From: Magicicada septendecula
Taxonomy: Eukaryota; Arthropoda; Insecta; Hemiptera; Cicadidae
Assembly: GCA_034769895.1 (NCBI GenBank)
Contig: JAWRYS010000684.1
Coordinates: 248,001-312,000 of the forward strand
Direction of reading: 5' to 3'
Length of the DNA stretch: 64,000 nt
Position numbers and translations under genes: made by a program. The notes under the pieces are model-generated. The model was not told the DNA's origin. It ran no database searches and saw only the letters and a program-made list of their open reading frames with translations. Positions 1 through 10,273 of this stretch are shown here, one piece after another. Each line of letters begins with the position of its first letter. Within the stretch, counting starts at the first letter, position 1.

Positions 1-2
1 CC

Positions 3-188
3 AAAAATAAATCGATGTATGAAAGTAAAGAAAGTAGGTTAACTGAATCGGCTGACAAAAGCGATTCAGGTATTCAAACAGAGGCACTGTTAATAAGTGA
101 CAGTAATGTAGACGAATCGGTAATAATGAGTAAAGCAAAAGCAGAATCTACCCCAATAATAACTAAAGAAAAAGTTGTCAATGAATGA
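3..188 (+). CDS. Partial gag-like reading frame at window edge (element H)
   Basis: This frame is open from the window edge to a TGA at 186-188 and encodes about 61 hydrophilic residues rich in Ser, Glu, Asp and Lys. It is cut by the window, so its start is unknown. No domain is recognisable. Its stop overlaps the ATG of the next frame by eight bases (ATGAATGA, 181-188). That fits either a one-base frameshift in a single gag frame or a stop-start coupling. The composition matches the following frame, so I infer one transcription unit. Confidence is in the reading frame, not in any function. Confidence 0.4.
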   Translation, partial: KNKSMYESKESRLTESADKSDSGIQTEALLISDSNVDESVIMSKAKAESTPIITKEKVVNE

Positions 189-1251
189 TCTATTTAACCT
201 TATCAGTAAACGTTTAGATAGTAATGAGGAAAAGTTTGATAATAAACTTGATAAATTAAGCAGCGACTTTGATAATCGTTTTGATATAAACGAAAGTAAT
301 TTTTACGAAATTAGAAATGAAATAAAACAAATTAATAAAAATGTGGAGAAAACCAATGAAATATTTGAAACTAACTTTAACAAATTAGAACAGAGTATTG
401 AGAAAATGGGAGAGTGGCGAACAGATACAGGTAAGAGCAAAATAAATGAAAATAATGGAGATGTATGTATTAACAGTGGTAGTAGTTTAAATGAAAAACA
501 GGTGGCGGTAGACGAGGTGAGTAATAACGATAATTATAATGAGGTAAGTAGGGGTGAGAATTACGATGATATAATTAAACATGTGGTGTTAGAGAGTAAG
601 GTTGTGAGCATAGCAAGTGTTAATGAAAGTGAGAGAGAGTGTGATGAAAGGTTAGGTGGGCAAAGGGCAAGTTTTCCCCAAGTATACGGTGAAACAGAGG
701 TTTCACAAGTGTGGTATGAGGACAGAGTTTCCTCCAGTAGTTGTGTGGAAGATGAGGTGTCTTCAGATAGTCCCGTAATTTGTTGTAATATTCTTGGAAG
801 AGCCAAGAAATATAGTAAGTTTGTTGTGCCCTTTGCGTGGTATGAAATAGGTCAGTGGGGTTGGGGCAGGTGTTATGAAGGGGAGAGATCTTTAGAGAGA
901 GAGTTGTTTGTAGATGAGGAAATAGAGTTATTTACGTTAAGTAGGAGTTATAAAAAGTTGAAAGAGAGGTTAGAATTGAAGGAAATAGATGATATAAAAT
1001 ACTTACCTTGTGAAATAGATATTGATGATGCTGTTGTAGATGATAGACTCTTATCTGATGATGTAATTGATATAGTGGAGGAGTATAATGATAAAATAAC
1101 TTGCCTTATGTTAACCAAGAATACTGATGGAGACTGGACAAAAATAACTAATGCAGACAAGGTTTATGAAATAATAAAAAGGAAGAATCCTATAAATTAT
1201 ACTGGTATAATAAATGACAGAGGTAATGGGTTACTATCTAAATGGTTATAA
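181..1251 (+). CDS. Gag-like coiled-coil protein, probably LTR-element derived
   Basis: About 356 residues from the ATG at 181 to a TAA. Residues 1-75 look like a coiled coil, with regularly spaced Leu, Ile and Phe in a Lys/Glu/Asp/Asn-rich background. The middle is Ser/Glu-rich and disordered. The C-terminal third is more structured, with a Trp-rich patch (YEIGQWGWGR) and an acidic segment. No zinc knuckle, protease or reverse transcriptase is visible. The layout recalls the coiled-coil gag frame of Gypsy-B (47586-49082, minus) but I cannot show homology. Non-coding AT-rich DNA follows, then LINE J. It may be a retroelement Gag or an unrelated hypothetical protein; function unassigned. Confidence 0.45.
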   Translation: MNDLFNLISKRLDSNEEKFDNKLDKLSSDFDNRFDINESNFYEIRNEIKQINKNVEKTNEIFETNFNKLEQSIEKMGEWRTDTGKSKINENNGDVCINSGSSLNEKQVAVDEVSNNDNYNEVSRGENYDDIIKHVVLESKVVSIASVNESERECDERLGGQRASFPQVYGETEVSQVWYEDRVSSSSCVEDEVSSDSPVICCNILGRAKKYSKFVVPFAWYEIGQWGWGRCYEGERSLERELFVDEEIELFTLSRSYKKLKERLELKEIDDIKYLPCEIDIDDAVVDDRLLSDDVIDIVEEYNDKITCLMLTKNTDGDWTKITNADKVYEIIKRKNPINYTGIINDRGNGLLSKWL

Positions 1252-1497
1252 TGTAATGTATGTAGATAAAAATAACTTGTGTTATAATACATCAGACATT
1301 ATATGATGAGGGGGTTAAATAAAAATTATTGAATGAACATTTTAAATATTTTAGTTTATGGTAATGATCTAGCTAACTTATGAAATGAGGTGTGGTAAAC
1401 AGAAAACAAGAGACCACATCGTGACTGACGAGATCATTCATTCTACTCCAGCGATTGAAAGGAAGCAGAACAAAATCCTAACCTCAAAAAATCCTCT
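1252..1497. other. AT-rich spacer before LINE J
   Basis: Non-coding, strongly AT-rich to about 1390, then mixed composition. I see no promoter, RNA gene or repeat. The composition changes sharply to GC-rich near 1500-1550, where LINE J begins. I could not find a convincing target-site duplication, so the exact LINE 5' end is unknown. Confidence 0.4.
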
Positions 1498-1697
1498 CCT
1501 GACTAGCCAGTTGGCTAAAATATTCGGAATAGTTCGAGTGGGCCAGAATTCGGCCAGTTCGCGACAAGTCGTGTGCGGGCTATTGTTCCTACTTTGTGCG
1601 CGGTGTTCTGTGCCCACGTGTGGTGAGTGCGAGTGTAGTACAGAACGGGAGTTTGCTCTCTCCTCTGCCCCAAGAGCGTACCCGATACCCGTTGACG

Positions 1698-3791
1698 ATG
1701 GCGATGTCGGGACGAGACCAAGGGGAACCCCTGTCAGCGGAAAGTTGTGGCCCTAAAAAGGGCCATAATAGATCCGATGGCAGGGTAGCCCCCTTGCTGA
1801 AGCCACCTGTGCTGCGAAGCGTTAAGCTAAGCTCCACAGATGGACCAACAGTAAGAATCCCCACCACAGTTCCCCCAAAATCTGAAATTGCTGCAGTCCG
1901 CGGCGATGGTCCTTTTAAGGTCCACCCAGCATCTGAAGAATTTTCGCGGGTCCAGCCTTCCGCTGGTCCTGCTACCAAATCTGAAACTGACCAGTCCGCG
2001 GTGAAGGCCCGCCGAGCATCTGGAGATTCTTCGCGGGACCAGCCTTCAGTTGGCCCTGCTAAGGACCACCAACCATCTACAGCTACTTTGCAGGTCCATA
2101 CTGCCGATCCTGCAGAGAGCCACCATGCATCTGACCATCCCGTGGGGGACCAGCCTTCTGCTGGTCCTTCTAAGGGCCGCCAATCATCTGTTCTTTTGCA
2201 GGTCCAGCCTTCTGCTGTTCCTACTAAGGACCACCAAACATCTGACCCTCCCGTGAGGGACCAACCTTGTGCTGGTCCTTCTCAGGACCCTCTATCCATC
2301 GCTTATGCCGCAACCCTCGGCACTATGTTGTCGTCTGACTCTGAGATGGAGACGGAGGACGGCTTCCAGCCTGTGCCTAGCCGGAAACGGCGAGGTAGCG
2401 GTGGAAGCATGCCGACGTCCCCAAAACGGACTGTCCCGGCGAAACGAGCCGTGGCTGCAGAGTCGGCAGGCCGCATATCACCTTCCCCTGAAATCACTGA
2501 ACCAGAACCAACACCTAAACAACCAAAGATACCGCCAATCGTCGTGCTACAGTGCAGCGACTGGCATACCCTCCTTCGGGAGCTTAAAAAAGTTGTGCCG
2601 TCTGGGCAAATCGAGGCCAAAAGCCAAGGTTCGTCGATTCGACTGCTGCCGAAGTCGATCCAGGACTTTCGGGCTTGCCAGAAATTCCTGGCCGACTCCG
2701 GTCGCGCCTTTCACACCTTCCCCCTCCCTAAGGAGAGGGAACTCAAGATTGTGGTGTCCGGGATTCCTCATGACACACCGATCTTGTGGATCTGGCGGAG
2801 AAGGGTTTCTTCCCTACCTCCGTTGTCGCTCTCCTATCCGGTGATCGGAAAAGGAAAATCAATTCCTTTTACATCAGGATCCAGAAGGTTGGTTCCTTCG
2901 CTGACGTCTATAATCTTGAAACCATTCTGTGCCTCCGGGTAAGCCTGGGCCTTCCCAGTGCTTCCAATGTTAGCGATTCGGCCACTCATCGGCCTTTTGT
3001 AAGATGCCGCCGCGTTGTGTACGCTGCGGAGAGGCCCACAACGAGAATTGTCCCGTTGTGAAGCCTCAACCTGCGACGTGCTGCAACTGCGGAGGCAATC
3101 ATCCGGCTAACTTTAGGGGTTGTAACCACTTTAAGAAGGCCCTAAAGAAACAGCAGCGGGAGCAAAACCGTCAGGTTGAACCTCCTCGCCCTGCTCCTAG
3201 ACCCTCGAAGCGGGCGGCAGTCCAACCCGTCTCGGCATCTACGGCTCTTCCTGCGGCACCTGCCGCTGGAGGAACCATAACTTACGCTACGGCGCCCCCT
3301 GTGGCCCCCAGAACTTTGGCACCTGCCGGAGTGCCATCTCCTCAAGCGGCAACGCCCGCAGTACCCCCCTCACAGACCCAGCTGCCTAAGAAACAGCGCT
3401 CTAAGCGCAAGGTTAGACAACCACTAGTGGCAAAACAACTATACCCGGAGGCTAACAACGCCCCTCCGGCTGCCCAGCATCTACCCGGCCAGGAGCCTGC
3501 TTCTGTTGCCCAGTCCCCTGCGACTTCCATGGAAGTCTCGCCAGCCCCCGAGCAGCCAGCTCCAACTGCCCAACCTCCCTGGAGGCGGCATTTGCACCTT
3601 CCGCGGCCCCAGCGCCGGCTAGTCAGGACCCTGTGGCCGGTGGTTCATCATTGGTCACTGAGGCTCAGCTGATGGCCTGGGTCAGCGGCATTGTCCCGCA
3701 AATTCTTGCTGCTCGGGATGTCCCGACTATACTCATGGCGATCCTAACATCGCTGATTGCCCTGATTGTCCCTTCATCTAACCATGGCTAG
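1698..3791 (+). pseudogene. LINE J ORF1: nucleic-acid-binding Gag-like protein, broken
   Basis: ORF1 proteins of jockey elements bind element RNA. A likely start is the ATG at 1698 or 1704. The N-terminal region (to about 2290) carries degenerate repeats around DQPSAGP and KDHQ. A basic stretch follows (RKRRGSGG), then a PRE_C2HC-like region (about 2640-2937). Knuckle 1 (C-x2-C-x4-H-x4-C, 2959-3000) contains an in-frame TAG at 2971. Knuckle 2 spans 3016-3051 and knuckle 3 (C-x2-C-x3-H-x6-C) 3079-3123. Reading-frame shifts lie near 2780, 2938 and 3578. The last frame ends at TAG 3789-3791, overlapping the ORF2 ATG at 3784. The family assignment is secure; the protein is not expressible intact. 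Confidence 0.8.
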
Positions 3792-6538
3792 ACAGTTTCG
3801 GTTCGTCGCGTGGAATGCAGATGGTGTTTCGGCGCGTCGGGCCGAACTGGCAGCTTTCCTTGTGGAGTACGACGCAGATGTCGTACTCCTCTCCGAAACA
3901 CATCTTGTCCCTAATCGTCGATTCTCCCTGCCAGCCTATGCTTGCTACAGGAAAGACAGGAATGGACCCGATCGCCGCCACGCATCTGGCGGAGTGGCGA
4001 TCTTAGTCCACAGGCGGCACTCTCATAGATAACTCCCTGCCCCTGAAACTACCTTCATCGAAGCATGTGCTGTGGCGCTGGATGTTGCCGGCCTGGAGGT
4101 GCGCTTTGTTTCTGCGTACCACCCGCCCGGCCATCGAGCTCCACCGCATGAGGAGTGGGACGCCCTCCTAGACAGCGATCTCCCAACCTTCGTAGCCGGA
4201 GACCTTAACGCCAAGCATCCCTCTTGGAACAGCAGAACGTCAAACCCCTACGGCAATTCTCTCCGTAGGGTTGTTGAAGATGATCCCAGTGTCATCATCA
4301 TCGGCCCGTCCGAACCGACACACTTTCCCATTGCGGGTTATCCGCCGGATGTCCTTGATATTGTAATTGTCAAGGCCATCCCCTTTCATCTACAAATCAG
4401 CGCGGTGTCGGACCTATCGTCCGATCACGACCCCCTACTTGTAACTGTCTTGCTGCCGTCGGTCTCACCCCGACTTCCCGATCATCCTGTTAGGAGAGTC
4501 AATTGGCGATCCTACCATGATGATCTGGCCAGGCAGTTGCCATCTGTCCCTCCGGACCCACTCGTCTCTTGTGATGACGTGGATCTCCGGGTACATCAGC
4601 TCCAGGACCTCGTCTCTTGTGATGACGTGGATCTCCGGGTACATCAGCTCCAGGACCTCGTCCAGTCTGCAATGGACAAGAACACCTATACTGTTCCGGT
4701 GAGTAATAAACGCTCCGACCTTCCTGCGGAAGTTCTCCAAGCCATCCGATTACGGCGCCAGCTCCGCCGCAGATGGCAGCATACCCGTGACCCTGCCGCT
4801 AGACGGCGTTTTCGATCCCAGTCGGAACACGTCTCGCAGCTTCTGCTTGACGTAAACGCGAATCGATGGGACTCCTATTTGGAGTCCTTGGAAGTCGACC
4901 ACGCCTCCGTATGGAGAGCCGCTGGTAGACTAAAAGGCGAAAAGAGGACTCGCCATCTCTTGAATACCCCGGACGGCACTGTATACTCTTGCAGAAGGCA
5001 AGGCGGAAGTCTTCGCCGACTGTATTGAGGAACAGTTCACCGTCCATAGAGGCATCTCTGACCCAGCTCATACGGCTGTCGTCAGGGATTTCCTATCTGG
5101 ATACTTTTCTGCTCCCCCCAATGATCCTCCTAATTCGGTCGACGAGGATGACCTTGCGTCTGTCCTAAGCCGACTGAAGAAGAGAAAGGCCCCTGGCCCC
5201 GATCGCATCGGCGCCGCTGCGTTGCAGAATCTCCCGCCTTCGGCAGTTGACGTTCTTCTTGAGCTGCTCAACTCCTGTCTCCGGCTGAGGTACTTCCCCC
5301 GCCTGTAGAAAACTGCTAATGTCATCATGATCCAGAAATCTAAAAAGCCGCCCATGCTACCTGGAAGCTACCGCCCGATATCACTATTGCCAGTAATCTC
5401 GAAGGTATTCGAGCGTCTTCTGGCCCGTATTCGGCCCCTGGTGGATAGTTTCATCTGCGAGGAACAGTTTGGGTTTAGGCCGAGGCACTCGACTACTCTT
5501 CAGCTAGTACGGGTTGTCACCTGTCTAGCAGACGCCGCCAACAATCATCAGGCAACAGGCGCCGTCCTGTTGGATGTGAGCAAAGCCTTCGATAAAGTCT
5601 GGCACGAAGGCCTGCTCTACAAACTGGCGCATTCGCCACTCCCGACATCTATCGTCCACTTGCTCCGATCCTGTCTGACGGATCGCACCTTCAGGATCAG
5701 CGTAGATGGGGCGTTCTCTCGGGTTCGCCCTGTCGCCGCTGGCGTCCCACAAGGATCTGTCCTCGGCCCCGTTCTGTACGTACTGTACACGAACGATCTG
5801 CCTGTTTATCCCGGGGTCACGTTATCTCTATTTGCCGATGACGCGATGTTTCATTTTAGCTCGCTTTCGCCTTGGCGGAGGAGCGTAATGTTACAACGCC
5901 AGTTGGCTATGCTTCCGGACTGGCTAAGGAAATGGCGGGTAGCGATCAATACGGAGAAATCCGAGGCGATCTGCTTTACTCATAAGTACATTTCCCGATG
6001 CCAATCCCTCTCCTTAGAGGGGAGACCCATCAACTGGACTGAGACGGTGAAGTACCTAGGTGTTCGGCTTGATCGGCACCTAAACTTCAACGCCCACGTG
6101 ACCGCAACCCTCAACATGGCTCGTGGCGTCAGAGCCAAACTATCACCTATGCTTTCGCGGAACAGCCGCCTGGCTGTCCGTACAAAACTAACATTGTGTC
6201 TACTGTTCCTCCGAACAGTACTCACTTATGCAGCGCCCGCTTGGTGGCCTCTCCTGTCAGCCACCAACAGGCATAGGCTGACTACATTTCAGAACTGGAC
6301 CCTACGCTCCCTCACAGGGTCCCCGTGGTATGTGCGAAATTCCGCCATTCACCGGGGCCTCCGTGTTCCCACCTTAGAGGTCTTCGTCTGGTCCTTGGCA
6401 ACGAATTTGTTCGCCAAGGCCGGCGAGTCCCCTTATCCGCACCTCCAAAGGCTTAACAGCATGGAGAATGCACCGCCCCCTCGCCGCGTCAGGCGCCCTA
6501 GGGCGCTGTTAGACGACCCCCCTAAGTTCATCACATGA
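3784..6538 (+). pseudogene. LINE J ORF2: endonuclease plus reverse transcriptase, broken
   Basis: The endonuclease nicks target DNA and the reverse transcriptase copies the element RNA at the nick. The endonuclease (3784 to about 4450) shows the family signatures FVAWNADGV, LLSETHL, VAGDLNAKHPSW and SDHDP. The reverse transcriptase shows GSYRPISLL, the catalytic LFADDAMF (FADD at 5831-5842) and YLGVRLD, ending FIT at 6538. Lesions: TAA at 4030-4032, a frameshift near 4985, and TAG at 5306-5308 where the family usually has Trp. A perfect 48-bp in-frame duplication lies at 4561-4656. There is no RNase H domain, as expected for jockey. The start is the ATG at 3784 because the endonuclease homology begins there. 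Confidence 0.88.
4561..4656 (+). repeat. Perfect 48-bp tandem duplication inside LINE ORF2
   Basis: 4561-4608 and 4609-4656 are identical. The unit is 16 codons long, so frame is kept and the peptide (starting LVSCDDVDLRVHQLQ) occurs twice. It lies between the endonuclease and the reverse transcriptase. Perfect identity next to older lesions suggests a recent slippage or assembly event. Confidence 0.95.
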
Positions 6539-6661
6539 ACCCCCAGAAACGAATCCCCCAACCTTCTGGAAATCTGAACCGATCACAAACATTAACTACC
6601 CGCGCCTGCCGAAACTGTAGTCAATCATGCTGCAGCAGATTGGATTGGATAGAACATTATT

Positions 6662-7165
6662 GCCAGCATCGGCTTTGCCGATTCGGCAGGGCTTTGATCC
6701 GGGACACGGGCTCCCGCGAGGTTGTGCAAATGCCTTCCTTGCGAGAGCCGACTGCACCGGTGACTAGTCCCCTCGACTCGGCCGCCGCCTTTGGGCGTCG
6801 AGCCTCTTGTCCTCGCCAGCGCGCCTCTAAGTTTCCGTGGGCTATGTCCTCGGAGACCAAGGAGCTGCGACCAGGCGTTGCGATTGGCTGAAGCCATGAC
6901 CACTGAGATCCCCGTCAGCACCTGCTTTGCTGATTCGGCAGGGTAATGACCCAAGACACGGGCTTCTGCGAGGTTGTGCAAGTGCCTTCCTTGCGGAAGC
7001 TGGCTGTCTCGGAATCATTCCTTACCGTTTCGGCCGACGCCCTAGGGCGCTCGAGCCTCTTGTCCTCGCCAGTGCTCACTACGTTCCCAAAGGCTAGCCT
7101 GAGGGGACCATGGTGTCGCGCCTCGGCGGGACAATTGGCTGAAGCAAAACCTCAAGCTTGCCTCC
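6662..7165 (+). repeat. Two-copy tandem repeat (about 252 bp) in LINE J 3' UTR
   Basis: Unit 1 (about 6662-6913) and unit 2 (about 6914-7165) share diverged blocks in the same order: GATTCGGCAGGG, GACACGGGCT, GCGAGGTTGTGCAA, TGCCTTCCTTGCG, GAGCCTCTTGTCCTCGCCAG and ATTGGCTGAAGC. The units are clearly related but no longer identical, so the duplication is older than the 48-bp one. The short reading frames across this region on both strands are by-products of GC-rich sequence. Confidence 0.8.
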
Positions 7166-7330
7166 GTAGTGGCCATGTCTTATTATGGACCCGCGGACTG
7201 CACCATAACTCCTTCTGCAGAGCAAACGACCGCGCTGACCTGTTGGCACCTGGCGTTCATCAGGCCTTGGCCTGGACAACGCACACAAATTAGGGCGCAA
7301 GAAGCCCGCGCATCATCCATCCATAAACAG

Positions 7331-7813
7331 AAAAAATTAATGACGAAGAATTGTAAATAAATTTATAGCGAAATTAATTGTGTCTATGTTGTAAAGTGTG
7401 CTTTATATAAACAATGTGTGTATGTAGTAGAAATTAATTTAATAATAACAATAATATTTTGGCAGACTAAATAAATAATGAGAGTTTGTAATAAATAGAT
7501 TGTAATTGTTTTGGAGTAAAGTAATTAAAATAATTTGTGTTTTTAATAATTGATGGAATTAAAATAATTTGAGATGTATTAATTGATTAATTTAAAATGA
7601 TGTATAATTGAATTCTGCTAATGAATTTAAATGATTTTATATGGTTTATACTTGAGAATAAACAGTAATTGAATAAATGTAAAATGTATTTAGTTATGGA
7701 ATCATATGATTGTTATAATGTTTCAGAAGATACATGGAGTTGTGTACATGATTTGGTGGTGATAAATGTTTATATTTTGTGTCTATTCGAGTATGTGAGT
7801 GGTGTACTGTAAG
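7331..7813. other. AT-rich flank, target of Gypsy-A
   Basis: Very AT-rich, no gene seen. It continues on the far side of Gypsy-A at 17105; TAAG at 7810-7813 is repeated at 17105-17108. It is presumably internal sequence of element H. Confidence 0.5.
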
Positions 7814-9340
7814 TGTGACGATTTAATTGATAATAAAATCTTTAATAAATAAAAAATTAATTTACTAGCAATTAAGTATTTTTAAATCGCACTATTAAAC
7901 CTAAAGCCCCTGTACTAACTCAGAATAAGTATGAGATGTAAATGGAAAATCTAACTAAACAATTAATAAAAAAAAATCGTATTGTAAAAAGCTATTAATA
8001 TCACAGTTAACCCTTTTGCTAGTCATCATGCGTTGACCTGTTTAATTCCGGACTCAACGTGTTTAGCGAGTCGTCTGTAACTTAGGAAAATATAAAAATC
8101 ATAATGTTTGTAATTAGTAATTTGAAGGCACGAGTAGTAGTTAAAATACTTCACTTAAATAATATATGTATAATTAATGTATTGTTTCTTGTAATAATAA
8201 TGTCACTTTAAATAAAAATAGGAACTATATTATCGCGGAGTACTTGCCCCGCTCCGTTGTAATGTGCCAGTCGAATCGAGAAAAGAGTGACAATGCAGCC
8301 GTCAGACCGTACACACCTACGAGCGTGAGCTCTTCAAAAATGCATTGGTTAATTTTAATCTTAACTGTTAGCTACCACTACTAAACGTGGCGAGCAAGTT
8401 TAATGTGTAAAATGTAGAAAGTTGTGTTAAGAAATGTAATAAGTAAAACAAAGAAAAAAACTAACAAGTAGTAATCAAGATGACGTCTCCCCTCAAGAGG
8501 TAAATTCCAGTACAACTTTACACATGAAGATGTGACCTGCAGAAACTTCACATGTGGACGTATACGAGCCATACGACGCTGACTAGGACCTACGTGGATC
8601 TACACCAACTTCAACCAGAAGAACTTCAATCTCCTCAGTGAACCAGCTATCTAGTACTCGCCGAAGACACGACTCAGATGACGACGCCGACTTCCAGAAT
8701 TCCCAAGAGTGACACCCCAGGACGAGGTCACCACGACTTATTGTAAAGGTGACTCGATAGCTTGCCTATCGAGAGTTAATTATATTTGAGACATAACTTA
8801 CAGATGAAAGAGAAGACTATAATTTTCAATAAACTATAAATGAGACCAACCAAGAGTATACTGTAATATTGAATATCATACGTTGTAACGTAAATATGTA
8901 AATGTAAATTATAATCTCTTTAGTAAATAATACCATTCTTCAAATGGTAAAAGAAGTCTTGGAAGCACCTAGATGAACATAGTAATACTCAGACGTCTTT
9001 GCTATATATATTTAAAGTAAACTCGGATCCGAGGTAAAAAGTACATGATCATTATGATCCATAGTTTTTCAGAAAACCCTTTGAATATTTTAATCTAATT
9101 AATTATGTTATGGGATCTTTTCATATCAATTGTTAATAAAGAGAAGTCATCTTATTACACATGAAAACGAGTGCATATATCAGTGAAATACCTTCCCTTG
9201 TTTCCTAATAATTAGCTTAATTAATTTTGTTAATTGTGTTGAGTTTAATAACAGTGCGTTACAACATAGGCAGCCCATATAATTGGCTGGTGTCAATTAG
9301 GATGGGTTCCCTGGATTTGTAACGTGGCAAAAACGTTACA
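7814..9340 (+). repeat. Gypsy-A 5' LTR
   Basis: Starts TGTGACGATTTAATTG and ends AAAACGTTACA. It matches 15577-17104 nearly base for base. It contains a TATATATATTTAAAG box near 9003 and an AATAAA near 9136, plausible core promoter and polyadenylation signals, unverified. Short reading frames inside both LTRs (for example minus strand near 8381-8572) are identical by descent and not genes. Confidence 0.95.
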
Positions 9341-10273
9341 AAAAATGCGCCACTCTGCTAATTAATAAAAAAGGTTGTAAGCATCGTGACATTAACAAAG
9401 ATACGTCACGCTGATAATTAAAGTAATTGTTACGTAGTAAAATAGATAACTCTCGGCACTCAGTTATCTGATCTATGCATTCAGTTACTGTATTTTATGT
9501 AACATTAATTTTCATAAAATGAATTTATTTTAAGATACGTAAATTAATACAATGATAGTCTGTGTAACTTGAAATATCATTGTATGAAGCCAAATGCAAG
9601 TATGTACATGAATTTTAGTGCTTGTTGATCTGTTCAGTCTTTAACAGGTTTATATTGTGACAATCCAAGACCTGTAGTTTCTTGAATATGCCTGCATAGT
9701 ATGTCAGTGTATGTCTGTCGTCACGGTAAAAATAAAAACATATACTCCTGCGTAAAGTAGACCCGGTTAATTATGTGTAAAGAATTTCGTAACTTAAAGT
9801 TGTTACCAAAAAAAAAATAAAAATAATTTAATGGGGGAAAATACGAGAATTAATTACTGAACTCAGACTGTTATAACCGTAATACACCTGTAACTTGTAA
9901 AGCGTGTTTTGTTGAATAAGATTCACCCTATGCGTCCGACTGGCTTCTCCAGTTAAAACCGGTCGAGAAAGATAGGCTGTGGCATTGTGTAGAGAACAAT
10001 ACGTGTGCGTAATCCCCTCGTTCCCACGCATACCTACCTTGTCTTTGTTTACTAAATAAAAGAGGGTGACCTACATTCCAGCAAACAGCTGATCGGTGAT
10101 TTAACATTGAAATATGTGTGTGTGGAATTTCTGTCTCTCCCTTAGAAGAGAAATTATTCTCTTCTGAATTATGCAAATGATTTACCCAAGAATGCACCTT
10201 GTCTATGTAGTTAGTGTATAGTGTTGTAAAATCAATTTTAAGTACGTTTTAATGTGTTAGAAATAAGATAAAA
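9341..10273 (+). other. Gypsy-A leader with candidate primer-binding site
   Basis: Non-coding leader of 933 bp between the 5' LTR and the gag ATG. Five bases after the LTR, 9346-9359 reads TGCGCCACTCTGCT. It lacks the usual TGG start complementary to a tRNA 3' CCA end. From memory it is the reverse complement of the first 14 bases of animal initiator tRNA-Met. If real, priming would have to use a tRNA fragment or another mechanism. Confidence 0.4.

Larger units (their letters stand above)
1500..7330 (+). mobile_element. Jockey-like non-LTR retrotransposon (LINE J), decayed
   Basis: A GC-rich block of about 5.8 kb between AT-rich flanks. It contains a jockey-type ORF1 (PRE_C2HC-like region plus three CCHC-type knuckles) and ORF2 (apurinic-type endonuclease then reverse transcriptase, no RNase H), followed by a 3' UTR with a tandem duplication of about 252 bp. 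Both ORFs carry several frameshifts and stops, so the copy is dead. The 3' end is near 7330, where a short A-rich tail meets AT-rich DNA. The element order and the FADD-containing reverse transcriptase place it in the jockey group; both boundaries are approximate. Confidence 0.85.
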
